A stretch of DNA of 64,000 nucleotides from positions 9,245,501 to 9,309,500 of the forward strand of contig NC_091966.1 in the NCBI RefSeq assembly GCF_036711975.1. Direction: 5' to 3'. This document shows positions 24,131 through 37,700 of this stretch, in pieces (the first letter of the stretch is position 1; every line of letters starts with the position of its first letter). Below the pieces are notes generated by a model, which did not search any database, was not told where the DNA came from, and saw nothing but the letters and a program-made list of their open reading frames with translations. The stretch is from Onthophagus taurus. Lineage: Eukaryota > Arthropoda > Insecta > Coleoptera > Scarabaeidae. A program made the position numbers and the translations under genes.

Positions 24131-24790
24131 CGTTTCGGCACAACTCTTTCAGTTTTTGAGATACCTATACACTATTGAACACCATCGAAGTTAATAAATA
24201 CTGAAATTTTTTTGTAGCACTCCAAAAAAGCTGTATATATTAATTGAATTACAATTTTAAGTACATTTCGTGAAGTAACTTCTGCAAAAAAATGGTTAAT
24301 TAATAGTTTTGCGACAATGTTCTCAATGTAAACATTACGAATTCAGAAAAATTAATGATATTTTCATTGTGTGTCCCATAATAATCACGCCATTAAGTAA
24401 ACTAATATTTTGAGTATATACTGGAAGTATTTAACGTAACAATTACTGATAATTCATAAATATAACAGCAACCGTTCTCAAGGTGTATCATAACATCTAT
24501 TATTCCAACTAAATTATAATTATGTGTACATTTCTGAATTCCTTGAAGTATTTTACGAAGAAACGTGTTCTTAATTAAAAATTGCAACACTAGCCGTTCC
24601 CACCGTGTGAAAGATCTTTTGGTAAAAACACAAAATTTGAGAACATCATTGTTCTGCACCTCGTAACATCTACTACACAAACAAAATTATACTTATGTGT
24701 AAATTTTTGAATTCTTCGAAATATTTTACGTGAAAAAGTACTTTTAATGAAAGGTTGTATCACAAGACAAGTTTTCACGCCGCTACAATT
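24131..24790. repeat. End of the satellite array and a second tandem repeat
   Basis: 24,131-24,215 completes the interrupted satellite monomer (TTTTTGAGATACCTATACAC, TTGAACACCATCGAAG). After it, a different unit appears at least twice: TTATGTGTACATTTCTGAAT near 24,513 and TTATGTGTAAATTTTTGAAT near 24,692, each followed by GAAxTATTTTACG. The spacing is about 180 bp. Confidence 0.55.
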
Positions 24791-25955
24791 CAGGTAGTTG
24801 TTAATTTTCTAGGCCAAATAACTCTGCCTCTAAGCGAAACAAGAAGAATTATTGATTTTGATCATTTTACATCCGTATGTCGCAGTCAAATGTGACATTA
24901 TTCGTTACATTTCTCCGCTTTTGAATTACAAGAGTTTAAATACGAGACACGTTGAAAGAACTAAATTCGAAGCACTATCTCGATATGAAAAATTAAATTG
25001 TACCACGTCATTTTCGTAAATTGGCTTTATTCGAGTCGAGAGGATTACTCAGGTTTTAAAATAGGGTTTTGAAATAGAGTTCCGAAATAGGGTTTTGAAA
25101 AGGGATTGAAATATTCAAACTTGGATTTCGATACTAAACATTCTTTATTACTTCCTTGCAAGTCTCGTCTGATAGAAGTGATCGTTGAAGATGCTCATCG
25201 TAAATTTTTACATTCAGGTTATACTACGCTTTATGCACTTCTATTGCAATTGTTCTGGATTTTATTTGCTTGTTACGCGATATAAGCTGTCCTATGAAAA
25301 TTCATACGTTGTTTTAGAACAAAACCTGAATCATATACTCGTATTATGGCAAATATACCTATGTTCCGTGGGTTGAAATTAAAATCATTTTATATGAACA
25401 AAGTATATAAAGCTGTACTATAATCACTTAAAGAAATTAACATCTTCGGTTGTGAAGCCGAATCGTACAAGTCAACTTTATCAACTATTTTAGTAAGATC
25501 AAGAAGAATCGGAATTATCAGTGCAATGCTGGCTTTAGGTCGAAGGCCAAGGTTTGAAGAGTTTACCCTAATAGTATCATTATCGTAGTCATTATCGTTT
25601 AATCATTCATATGGTTCTAAAGCCATCACCAATTTATTCCGATTCACGCAAATATCGATTTTGATTCACAACGGTACTGATGATGTAGCAAAATTCAACA
25701 ATACACCACAATGCAATAGCAAAAAAGTTTATTTATAATAAAATACACAGGTGGCTAATGGGAAGTGATTGAAAAATTAACCGTTGAAGGGTTAAACGTT
25801 GCGGAAGTTTCTTGTCCCTCCTAGACACAGGAAGATGAATTAACATTTATTCTTTTAAATATCGTGGTTTTTTTGATTTCTTAATAATAACTGATTTCAT
25901 AATGTAATCTCCTGAAACATGGCTACAGAAAAGAATCGTTATGCAATTGTTACCA
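24791..25955. other. AT-rich intergenic DNA
   Basis: No gene or recognisable transposon was seen. A short series of AGGGTTTTGAAATAG-like words occurs at 25,055-25,110. Confidence 0.5.
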
Positions 25956-25959
25956 CAGA

Positions 25960-26900
25960 GATGTGAATTATGAATTGTCTCTGCTATACAAAGAGACACA
26001 CTATTGCACTACAGTCCATTCTGAGTCTTGGTCTCTTCTACAATGGATACGTGCCATTTTCTCGATTTTGGGCTAAATTGCTCAAGTTCTGCACCTGCAA
26101 AGCACTCAAATCCTCCCTGTCATTGTCCATCTCTTTGCCAGCATTCTCCACACGTGTCCCAATAACCTCAGTTTCTTGGCTTTGGTTCTGATTCTTCCTG
26201 TAATTCTCTTACCTCACAGTTCACTAATTCTCTCCATCCTTCCAGGTTTGTATCATAATTTGGGTCACATATTCTGCGTAAGATCTTTCTTTCAAATCTG
26301 TTTAACAACTCTTAGTAAAGATTATTGAGTGTTCATGTTTCAGATCCGTAGTACAGTCTTTCTTTACAGTTTCTTCTTAAAAGTTTGGAACGTAATAGTT
26401 TGCCCAGTGCATTATGATGAACCTAGATATTTAAACTCATTCACCATTCCAAGGTTGTTACTTCCAACCTGGATATTTACTTCTTCCTATTGAGGTAATC
26501 TACGGCCTTTTACCTTACATTTGCTTTTCTCTTCAGTTATTTGCAGATCTAGGAATTTTTCAACATTGTTCAAACACTCTGCTATACTTTTTCTAATTGA
26601 GTATCCATTTATTATTATGGTTCTTATTATAACTCCATTCATGATATATGATCTAGCAACATCCCTTACTCTTTCTCTATTTCATAAACAAATCAAAAAG
26701 TCTACTTTTGTAGCTAAAGGTATAATTTTTCTTTTTATTTCTTCTAATTCAACACCATAGAATAACCATCCAAGTGCTTTTACTTCACATAATATGGAAT
26801 AGATTTCGTCATAACCCTCTTCTGTCTCGATCCAGATATTTTCTCAACTCTTTTTTGACTCTACCAAAGACTATCAAGCTGGCAAAAACTATGTCCCCTG
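25960..26900 (-). pseudogene. Non-LTR retrotransposon ORF2 3' fragment, decayed
   Basis: On the minus strand the frames give LRSKLLRRNCKERLYYGSET, then RFERKILRRICDPNYDTNLE and GWRELVNCEVRELQ (about 26,196-26,300). Further on lie pieces like WDTCGECWQRDGQ and SIVEETKTQN. This is the region after the RT domain of non-LTR elements (the ETWT and RRFERKILRRI block). Several frameshifts and stops are present. Confidence 0.7.
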
Positions 26901-29900
26901 ATTGGAAACGTAAGTCGAATATCCTGCAAGCTATTTACTAAATATAGTCAATAATACAGCGCATCCAAAAATTGAGATAGTATAACATTTACTATGTTTA
27001 GCCTGTAAATCAACACAGGTAAGAATGTAAAAGTTTATTTGCTGAGCATAGAAAGTGTCATAAATATCATCCAAATCCTAAAAATCACATAAATATCACT
27101 TAAGCCTAGCTAGGTTATTTTCAACATTTAAGAAAAATTTATAACGTATAAAAGTAGAAACATGTTAAGAAATTACCATGTAAAACGAAAGATAGATGTA
27201 CAAAAAGATGGAAAATACACATAATTTATATTTTAAAATATCCATTCATATAGATATTTTGTACCATCCAGAACAATTCTGTTCACCAGTCAACTTACGC
27301 CAACTACCACATCTCACCAAAGCACTCATACGTGTAAATCCGCCTCCGGCGCTTCACATCCACATAGTGCCATCTCCATACGGAAAGATTCATTGGGGAG
27401 TGAGAGAGAGAGGGAGTGAAAGAGCGAGTGGAGAGTGTACTTTCCGTTGAAGGTGGAAGCGAGGGGTTCGGGAACGGTCTCTATCCCATCTCGACCGTTC
27501 CTGCCCGTTTCTGCCTGTCTAGAGCGGCAGTAGCAGCAGCAGCAGCAGGAATGGGGGTGAAGTCAACCGGAAGTGCAGATTACCACACTAACGCGAATAA
27601 ATTGCTTAGACCGGCTGTATTTATCAGGACGGGCAAGTCCTCTCCGGGCCTCTCTGACGGCCGATTACTAAAGCGCGCCCTGACGGTTTCCCCGTGGTCC
27701 ACCTCCCTTCTGGCCCCCGCGACGTTTGAAGTGGGTAAAGCCCACTCTCTCGACTGATATACCACTCACCGTCGAGAATAAGAATAAAACGAACGAGAAT
27801 TGTCGATATATTGTCTAATGGGATTTACCGCATGTTTTCCCCCTCGCTTTCATATATTGACAGTTTCGATATGTTTTTCCACAAAATTGATTTCTGTTAT
27901 AAATCATCCCAGTTCACTAAAACGATGTAAAAAAGCGATACGAAAAAAAAATCATTACACGTTATGCTAAATTCGTTCGCTAAACGATCAATTAAATTTC
28001 GTAACAAAATTGAACGTACGCCTCGTTGAAATCGGGAAAATTAAACGTACCCAAATACGAAATAATGTTATTAATTTTATAATTACCACATCCCGCAATT
28101 ACGCCACGTAAAATTGACTCGGTGTTCGAATCGACGTATGTGTGGCTGCGCGGTGCTGCGAGATGATGATGAAACCAATTAAATAACCGGTTGGTAGTTT
28201 AATAAATCGAGTCATTTACAAACGTTACACAAAGATACAGTTTGAAAATGAAACGAAAATACGCGGTAAACAAGAGGCGACATCGGCGTCGAATCGATGT
28301 AAGCTAATTTACGTAATTCGGGCGACCGTCCTATTATCACGAAAGCTTCGATTAACAGAGCACAAAACCCTAAATACACAAACTAACAAACCGAACTCGT
28401 ACATCCGCAGGTAGATACACACACGAGCACACACATACACCTCGGTCGTGCGAAAAACAAATTGGCCGCAAAAAACCGCTAGGCAAACGGACCACTTCAT
28501 TTTATCCCGCGCCCTTCGCAGGATGCAAAAGATAAAAAATAACGAGCCATCGTGCTGCGGCGTTATTAAACATTCGCCACTTCGTTTCGGCGCGATTAGA
28601 CCCGGAATAATCGCTTGCGAAAATATCGGGGACGTTATTGCGACGTCCCCACGGCTAATATTGTTGATTTTCAGCGTTCTTCGCACCGTAACTTCCCAAC
28701 CTTTTCCTTTGTCGGTTTAATATACCAGCGCGGGAACGTCCCAATTTGCATAATACGCGATCAAATTATATCTGGCCGAATCTACAATGATAATCAGACC
28801 CGCGGGATACCTACGACCCTCAAGGGATATCCCATTTCCGACCTCTGTGTTCTCCTAATAAGAATGGAAAAGTACCCCAAAACGAATCAAAAGAGTTCTT
28901 AAATTTAAATATATTTGCTTAGAAATGTTAATTTCCTTTTTAATGAAATAAATATTCTAGCAAAAATGTTTGATAGTAAATATTAAAAAAAAATCTTAAT
29001 CCAGCAATTAGTAAATGGACCCCTTTCTTGTAACCCCATCCTGTATAACTCGAGCACTAATTCACTCCCCCCATTGAAACGTTCCCCAACCGCCTCATTC
29101 TCCATCCGGAAACACTTGCATACTCCGCAATACGTCATCCGGCGAATACCTCTCAGCTAGTCGCATAAGTGGCCCTCGGAATCCGTTCGCGATAACGTTA
29201 AATGCAAATCGCGACGCGAACGTTTTTAACGGGCCCACTCGAACGACGCTGTTGACGTCGTCGCCACCGTTGTCGTAGTCGTAGCAGTCGTCCGCTATTT
29301 AATATGCAAATGCTCACGTTAATAATTTAAGATCGGCCGCCCCGTGGACAAATAAAAGCGGGGCGTGTTCAGACAAAGGGCCCCGCAATCCGCTTTACAA
29401 GTGCCGGTGAAGAGGCCGGCTCAGCATCTCCTGGCCTTGCACTTGTCGAGTGCAGGGACGTGAAGAAGTCCCGAACGCGCCCCGACGGCGGTATTACGGC
29501 CCCGGCATTGTCCCGTAGTCGCGACGACTGCCGGCGTCTGCGTCGCCCCTTGTCAAAAAGGGGGGTCGTAGAGAGTCGGCTTTAGTTAGAGATCTTTTGC
29601 ACGGCCGCTCCGCTTTATGCCTGGGGACACTTTCCTTTTTCTCCTTTTTTCAACCCCTTCGCCTGTTTGATGTTTCAAAACGACGCTTAACTTTAGTTTC
29701 GGTAAACTGAATTTTTACCAAGATTACTTTTAAGTTAATATAGTTATAATTAATTTTCATGTTGATATAGTAGTGAATTCGAAAAAAAAAAGTTCAACTA
29801 TGTATATGTAATAAACGTAATATTTAACGTAATCGTTATCGTTCCACTTTCATTTTTATAGGTGTGTATCGATTTTGACAATTATAAAATTTGATATATC

Positions 29901-30340
29901 AAGATTGGATATCTTATTGAAAAAGTAAGGTATTGATGTAAGATAATAAAAAATAGTTTCATTTTTTTTGCATGAATAAGTTTCGTAATCAAGAATTTAT
30001 TACTTCATTTATTAAATATCTGTATCAATGGTTCCCAAAGTTTCTTAAACGCTTAAAACATTCAATTAAATAAAACGTATTTATCTTCATTATTTATTTT
30101 TGTACATTATTAACATTAATTCCAACTTGAGTTAGACACCGATGTTCTTGATGTTTAACCTTGTCGTCATACAATTTACATTGAAGTGTGTACAAACTTT
30201 TAGTAGGTATACTAACAAGCTCTGGATGCCCATTTTTGTATCCTGGCGCTTCTACCAACTTATACTACTAACATGTTTCCACTCAGCAACAGAAGTCTGT
30301 GTACAGAGCTAAGTAACTATGTTTATACTAGTCACGTAGT
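26901..30340. other. Gene-free region with GC-richer islands
   Basis: 27,290-27,760 and 28,080-28,880 are GC-richer and rich in CpG and TAAT/ATTA words, and 29,030-29,640 is strongly so. Open frames there (for example 27,416-27,757) lack recognisable domains and have low-complexity runs, so I do not call genes. An exon or a conserved regulatory element cannot be excluded. The remainder is AT-rich. Confidence 0.45.
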
Positions 30341-30447
30341 AGTGTAACCTATATACATAGTATATAGGTTATGTACGCTTTTCGGTTTTAATAACAAAAC
30401 AGTTGATTTCAATTGCATTAGTACATAATTGGAATATAGAAGTTAGA

Positions 30448-31322
30448 ATGGATACCAAAGGAAAAGAAATAGAAGTAGAAGAAAGAAAAATTCTTGTAAA
30501 GCTATGGAAAGAGAAAAAACTCTTCGAAAAATAGGAGAAATTGTAGGCATACTGGAAACTTGCTACTTCTAACATACCGAGATGAGCGAAGCATTGTGCA
30601 GCAGGTACGAAAAGAACCTAGGCTGACAGCAACATAAATGGCAGAAAATGTACAACAGCAGTTTCATAAGACTATAAGCAAAGATACGGTGAGAAGAATG
30701 TTATCAAAGGCATCAAAAAACCATTTGTATCAGACAGAAGCGGATCGCCTTTGCCAAAAAACACCTAAATAAGCCTATAGAGTTCTGGGAGAAGGTTCTT
30801 TTTATAAATGAGAGTAAATTTTGCATCTTCGGCATTAAAAGCAAACAACTTGTGTGGAAAAAACCCGATACAGCCCTTGATCCTCAAAACTTATAAGCTA
30901 CCGCAAAACATGGAGATGGTGGAGTGATGGTTTGGGGTGTATGTGCGCCAAAATAGTAGAAAAATTGGCATTTATAACATCCACAATAGACCATAAACTA
31001 TATATAGACATTTTAAAGGAAAATTTGAACCTAAGCACCGACAATTTGGGTTTGGGGTCCCAATTCATTTTCCAACAAGACAACGACCCTAAAAATTGTG
31101 CTCACAATACCAAACTTTGGCTGCTACATAACACCCCAAAACAATTGAACAATTGAATGATAACACCCCCACAGTCACCTGACATAAATCCCATTGAACA
31201 CTTGTGGGATTTATTAGAACGCAGGAGTAGTATTATCATCATCCCTACTGTAGTTAAATCCTTGTTCATCGCTTCTCTCCCATAAAATGCACGATATTTG
31301 TCGTGAAATCCAGCCATTTTGA
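30448..31322 (+). pseudogene. Tc1-like transposase relic
   Basis: It starts at an ATG giving MDTKGKEIEVEERKILVKLW with a helix-turn-helix-like LRKIGEIVG. After frameshifts it continues KEPRLTATKMAENVQ, ISKDTVRRML, then LNKPIEFWEKVLFINESKF, GDGGVMVWGV, IFQQDNDPKNCAHN and SPDINPIEHLWDLLE. The three catalytic blocks of a Tc1 DD34E transposase are all visible in order. The first Asp (usually SDES) is Asn here (INES), which with the stops makes it dead. A palindrome, AACCTATATACATAGTATAT and following, lies just upstream at 30,345-30,370. No clear terminal inverted repeats were found. Confidence 0.85.
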
Positions 31323-31499
31323 ATCACTCTGACCTGGTGAGTCTACAGTATTATGCAGATAGAGTAATTGTTGCTGTTCGTGTAATCCAGTATTACAAAT
31401 TACAAAATATGTAGTCACAACGATAAGAATATTACAAGAAATACTTAGATGAGTTAGTTTAGTTAACTACAAATTCCCGATAGTAAAGATATTATTATA

Positions 31500-32400
31500 A
31501 AAAACATTATAGTGGAGTTAAATACGGACAATTGGACCCAAATACAAGTGGAAGGTAGAAAGACACGAAGAATACCTATGCAGGAAGGAATAAGACAAGG
31601 CTATAGCTTAAGCTCCACCCTTTTCAATCTGATCATGGACGAACTAATAACTGAAGTAAAGAACGTTGGAAAGAGATACACATTGGAGAACAAAGAACTA
31701 AAGATAATCTGCTACGCAGACGATCCCGTGTTGATCTCGGCGGACGAAGACAACCTGCAGAAAATGCTCTTTCAATTTGAAAAAACAGCTACCAAGTACC
31801 ACATGACAATATAGGTAGCAAAGTCTAAAGCACTATCCATATCGCAAGAGCCGAGAAGACCTGGCGTTATATAATAAACCATGAGATCATGAGTTTTAAA
31901 TATTTTGGCGTTAGCATTACAAATAGCAGAGACCTCCGCGAGGAAGTCAAGGTTCAGACAACTAAAGCAGAGGGATATTTGCGAGATATAATATGGCGAA
32001 ACAAACAGATAACCATACAAAATAAAATCCGCATATACAAGACCTGTTATAACTTACGCTGTGGAAAAAAGGACTGAAAACTCTACAACAAAAAGAATCA
32101 TTCGAATAGCAGAGATGAGGACCATATGATCCATAGCAGACTACACCCTGAGGGACCATAAGAGAAGCGAAGACGTCAGAGAACTCTGTCGGTGTCCAAG
32201 ATATAGTCCGATGGTTCCGAACTAGACGTGGTGCATGGAGGGACCAGGTTGAGGGGGTGGATGACAACAGGTTGCCGAAAATTGCAAAGGATGGTGTCAC
32301 AAGATCAAACAGACCGGTCCACATGGTGGTATAAAAGCTGGAATTCATCAACCCAGCCACGTCTCTAGATTATAGAGTACAAGGCAAAGGCCTTAAAAAG
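31500..32400 (+). pseudogene. Non-LTR reverse transcriptase fragment
   Basis: One clean frame (31,512-31,814) reads through the RT core: VEGRKTRRIPMQEGIRQGYS, STLFNLIMDELI, ICYADDPVLIS and NLQKMLFQFEKTA. The catalytic YADD is intact; the upstream box is RQGYSLSSTLFN where RQGDSLSPLLFN is usual. After a stop at 31,812 the downstream part continues in pieces: SKALSIS, FGVSITNSRDLREEVKVQTT, DIIWRNKQITIQNKIRIYKT, REDVRELC-like and a weak RPxxRW end. It follows the Tc1 relic by about 180 bp in the same orientation. Confidence 0.85.
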
Positions 32401-33860
32401 AGGAAAAACTACAAATTCTTTAGAGTTGCTGATGAGCATTAATAATTAACATCTTATATCTACTAGTAAAAGCTCCTCAAAAACAAACCATATAATACTT
32501 AAAACAAACCTACTTATGTGTCTCACTTTATTTCTTAATTAGTTAGGAATTATTAAGCTTACTAATATTCTGCTGATATAGGTAATACCTTTGTATTGTG
32601 TTTTGAATTCCTGTAGAAAGATAATGAACAAAGGGATAGGTTTGATAGTCAATTTTTCCATGTCATAGGTTGACCTTTGTTTTCTGTCGACAACAAACGG
32701 AACAGAGTATAGGCTGCGATAATTACGGCACAGAAAAGCGGATTAAAGTGTAACACGCAGACGGGTAGGCGCGGGACGCAATTAAAAACGGAGGCGTTGA
32801 CGACGACGACGTAACGAGCGGGCACCCGACTGGTATCGGAATAATAGTATTTTATCGTCGAAAATTAATCAACCACTCGAACAAAACGTGACCGGGAAGG
32901 AGTTTCGCGCCGATGCAAAAATTAAAACGAAAATGTCCAATTAAATATGCGCGCCTGACTGCGCCTAATTGACGCGTTCCTATTGTTTTGCCAGCGATTT
33001 TCTACCAATGGTTTTTTTTCAGGGTTCAGAATCCAGAAAAATTAACGAAAAAAACGTACGAAAAAATGTACGCATAAAAGAAGAAAAATAATTAAACAAA
33101 AAATAAGAAAAATAAACAAAAAGTAAGGGAAATTAATGAAACCAAAAATAAGACAAATTATGTAACCAAAAATAAGTTAAGAAAATAGATAGATATGAGA
33201 GAGAAGTTTCGGTTATCATCGTATTCCCAGGCCGCGTTACATCGCCATAAAGCGACCCTATATATTCGAATTGCAACCGGGTAATGCATAATGCATTTGG
33301 AAATAATTTAGAAATCCGACTGACCACTTACATTATATATGCGGTGTCAGGGCGTAATGGCATGTATAAATTTTCTACCCCGACCCTTTCCTTTTACAAT
33401 ACGAATTCCTGGTGGACTAACAATTCCTCGGCGTTCCACCGCTTTCCCCTATCTCGTCTAGAGTTTTCAAAAGACTAAACTTTTCTCAATTCCGAAAACG
33501 TTTATGCTAATCAACAAAATGTTCAAACAATTTAATCCTCGGTGATACTTTTTGAAAACTTTTTTTTGTCATTATCTAATAGAATTTATATACGAATTTA
33601 GGGTCAAAAACCGATTTAATATCAAAGTTATCCAAACTTCGCACTTGTTAGATGTTTAAATACGAAAGTTTGATATTGATTGTTAAAAGTAGCATATTTA
33701 CTTATTTATAATTATAATTAGATACAAATCAGGATTTTTGTATTAAGAAAAAAATCGTTTTGAGTAAATGTAAAGGTTAAAGTGAACGACGTTACGTCTT
33801 TTTTTTTCTAATTTGAATGTTGAAAGTTAACATTGATAGTTTTGGGAAACAAATAAAATG
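32401..33860. other. Gene-free DNA with a GC-richer island
   Basis: 32,690-33,000 is GC-richer (CGACGACGACG run, TAATTA words). 33,040-33,180 is purine-rich, with repeated ATAAGAAAAATAA and CCAAAAATAAG words. No protein was recognised. Confidence 0.5.
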
Positions 33861-33863
33861 TAT

Positions 33864-34200
33864 TTAGATTAAAATATCTTCAACTTTACAGGTTACTACT
33901 AGTATTCCGTACATTGGCCTCACTGGCGTTGTCAGATGAGGAAATATAAAAGTATAGCAGCTGATAGGCACAACATGAATTCTTCTGCCAGTTTCCATCA
34001 CATGTGGACACCAAGTTAGAGCAAAATGCAAAACAACACTAAGGGTCTTGATAGTGTGAGAAAATGAAATTTGAATACCATTCACTACAACAACATTATA
34101 GTGCAATACAGATAATTTGCTCAGAAAGGATCTGGAACCAAGGACAATAAACTACTTTACATCGAGATTTTTTGATCAGATGAAGTTCTATCCATTGCCA
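33864..34200 (-). pseudogene. Jockey-like non-LTR RT fragment
   Basis: The minus-strand frame reads VVVNGIQISFSHTIKTLSVV, then LTWCPHVMETGRRIH and CYTFIFPHLTTPVRP. This follows the post-RT pattern NGxxIxxSxxVKxLGVxxDxxLTWxxHI of Jockey/CR1-type elements. It is short and isolated. Confidence 0.55.
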
Positions 34201-34599
34201 TTAATGCAGTCGTTATTGTAGTATTATCCATATAGATCTGAAGATAGATGGCGTATAAGTTATATTTACAGGTGAGTAAATGTGTTAGTAAATGTTTTTA
34301 CTAGGTGTGCTATAGTTAATGGATTCCATACTGATTAAAAAGTTCTTATGACAAATTCCTCATGGATAACGTACTCAAGAGTGTTTGAAACATTTAATAA
34401 TTAAGTCAATCTAAATTTCAGTATGTTGATGTGGTTAGATGTACAATATTCCACTGCAGCGAAGATAGAAGTCTCAACCGAATAGTTAAGTATGAGTCAA
34501 TAAGGATGCACAATTCCCAAACCATCGGATTCAGCATATTTACAGCGAATGTGTCATGTTTCTAACTATATTTGATACATAAAGTTAACAGTCAACATA

Positions 34600-34720
34600 A
34601 GATCATAAGAATAGAGCTGAGGTTCATGATAGAAGATGTAGATGGATTGGCGTGATTCTGTGTTGATTACCGACAGCTTAACGACATAATATAGAATGAA
34701 AGCTGATAAGAGTTTGCTAA
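34600..34720 (+). pseudogene. Ty3/gypsy-type RT scrap
   Basis: The frame at 34,639 gives VDGLA, a stop, and then FCVDYRQLNDII. The block WRFCVDYRxLN is typical of RT in Ty3/gypsy LTR retrotransposons. Nothing else of the element is recognisable around it. Confidence 0.45.
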
Positions 34721-37700
34721 TAGTAGTTTGAAATTCAGAAAAGAAACTTGTTAGGTTTATAGAAGAAAGTACAAGGTTATACCAAATTTAAACGTTTCTG
34801 TACTTCTTAGAGTAGAAGACTAGAAGTAGTTCTATTCTTAACTAGTTCCCACGACAGCTATTCAGATTGATGTGAGAGTTCAATATATAACAACAGGAGC
34901 TGTTGAGTGAACTGAGCATTTTAACAGCGCAGTTAAGGAACGTTGCAATTTCTCAAAAAGATCTTTCTGAATTTTCAACCGTAATTTTGTACCTTACGGG
35001 GATATTTTTCATTTTGGCTTTTTCGAATGTATTTCTACTGAAGCACCAAAACATTAGTGTATTTATTATTTGTTTTATCACTAACTCGAGAGAGTAACCG
35101 TAGAAGCCTTCTAATGACACTTATGAAATTGGCCCTAGTGATTGTGTGAGATGAGGACAACGACAATGTTGTGTATAAATGATCACTCCGCTTTACACTA
35201 AATACAGGCCTATTGTGATTTTACCTATAGGAAGCTACATTGTTACGTATAATACAATCACAGGTCCTTTCATCGTGCCCCAACCTTGAAAACAATTCTC
35301 TGGGATTTTGTCTTTTTGCAAATGTGTAGAAAAGAGACAAGCGGTGACCGCGTGAAGTTTTATAAGCGTCGGTATTATCGTGCCGGGACTTTATACGATA
35401 GAACGGCGAGGTTTTAATGCTCTCGCAGTAACACGTTAATGGCCGGATAGTTTAACGCGGTTGATAAGCTGCTACGACCTGGAGCGCCGCCCCTGGCGGC
35501 ATCGTGTTGCCCACATACCGCTTCGTTAGGCCGCGTTGTTGTTAGTCGTATTCGAAAACGGTTAGTCCCGCCCCCACTTTTGAACGGCCACCGATGTTGT
35601 CCTGTCCAAAAATAACGAGACCGCCACAGTATACTAACTATCGACCGTTACTGCCAAAACGGTAGTTAACATTTACGTGTGTATATACATACGTATATGG
35701 GGACGGGGACATTAAAAGCTCATCGTCCAACATTGAACTAACATTTGTTGCTTATCGAGACCACATCAGCTTTATTTGGATGTATAGTTTAGATAATGGT
35801 ATTACTAAATTTGTTGTCTGATTATGTTATAGTATATTATGACTAAAATAAATATAACGTTGAATTTTTCGTGAAAGATTTCTAAAAGATACCCCCGGCT
35901 AATTAAAGTATTTAATTAGAGTTAAACAATTGAAGAGAGGAGAAGGATTGAAAGCCGTTAAAAGTTGCCGCGTCGATGAGTTCAAAACATATTCGCAATA
36001 AAAGTTGGGGTCTGGGAGCAGTGCCGGTTAATTATCTTATCACTACATAAGATAATTGAGTTTCTTTCAAACTTAAATTGGTTTATTCGCATTTGGTAAC
36101 TTCTGCGGCGAACCCTATTTAATTTCAACTAAAGTGCCATTGAGAGGGCAGACTATCTCGAAACAAAGGGCCGCTTTCGTCGAACTCCCGCACCGCACAA
36201 CATTTATACTCCAATTTTGGAGAAAGGAAAGTCGATAGACGTTTCTAGTGTGAGTTAAATCCATGAATTAAACTACCTTATTTTAACTTTATGAAATATT
36301 TTTATTAAAATACGTAAATAAACCTTAATAAGCGTTTAATGTGCTTATAACACTAACTCTTTACGTTCAAGAACGGTACTTCTCTATTAAAAAATCGCAA
36401 GAATCTACTAATTAACAAAGTTAAACTTAAATTGCGAATGCTGGCCTTTTTTGTACGGAGGAAATTGAAATTTTTCGCTTCATGAATTGTTCGGGAGAAA
36501 GAAAACGGTCCTCCTGACGGAACAAGAATGCTTGTAACAGAAAACAATTATTTAATTCTACGCCCACCCTGACGTAACTTTCATAATTACTTCGGAACGT
36601 TAAAAATCATAAAAGTGATTTATGTTTAATTAAGAAAATAAGCTCAACGAAGATTTAATTTCAGGGATGAAAAGCAGTTTAAAAAGTTGGCGTTCGTCGT
36701 TCGTGTTTTTAAATGATAAAAGAGGTATTTTCATTAAAAAACGAAATTAGGTAAAGCTACTAATGTTTCAAATTTTTTTTATGGAATTTTCTAATCATTC
36801 TCATATTGAGCCAATAATCCACGATAGTCAAATCAAAATTTTCAAGAACTATAACTGATATAAATAATTATGTATGAAAACAGCTATCTCCTAAAAATTC
36901 AGCTTATTGGAAATTGTATTACGTTAAACCACACATTCATTGTACGACGCTTGTCGAACGAAGAAAATGAAGAAATAATGTAGGCTCTAATTCCGAGCAT
37001 AAACTATAAAGAAACTCCGACAAAATCTGGAAGATAAAGTGACTCCATCTAATATTACTAATGAAACTACAATTTCTTCATGATACCATATGATTCATTA
37101 TGATTTTATGGTAATTTTACAGCGGCTTCAGAATTTATGAGGAGCCTGCATAAATTTATTAAGTTCCTCAAAAATAAAGCTTTTAAAAGAATAGTGGTAA
37201 GGATGAAAGCTACTGGCAAAGCTTATGCAAACTTACAATGGTATAGATTCTCTACTAATCGCCTTTTTTAACCCGTTTGATGAAAAATCTTAGGGATACT
37301 AGATCACGATACTTACTTTTACATTAAGGAAATGTGCAGCTTCATCAGCCTGTATATTCCACAAGATTAAAAACTTCAATTATCTTCATCATCTAGAAAG
37401 GTGCTTATTTATCCAACCGTGCGAATTATCACTCCATCTCATTGCTGCTCAACACCAGGTTTTTTCCTTTTCGTATAGGCACCACGCCATTTTGCGATGA
37501 TCTACCCTATGCGAGTAGTTTTCGAGGTCTGTTATGAGCGTTCGCGTTTAATTGCGTTATTTATACTTGGTAGAAACTTATGATTATACTTGAAAATCTA
37601 GGGACCATGTTGCATTAATAACACTAGAACACTAGAACATATGAACACTATGAACATATAATAACACATGAACACTAGAACATGTTCATGAAAGAGTTAA

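Noticed and set aside
27416-27757. 113-codon frame with Ala and Ser runs
   Set aside because: It has no domain, splice structure or homology that I can recognise, and an overlapping antisense frame exists. It follows the GC-rich composition.
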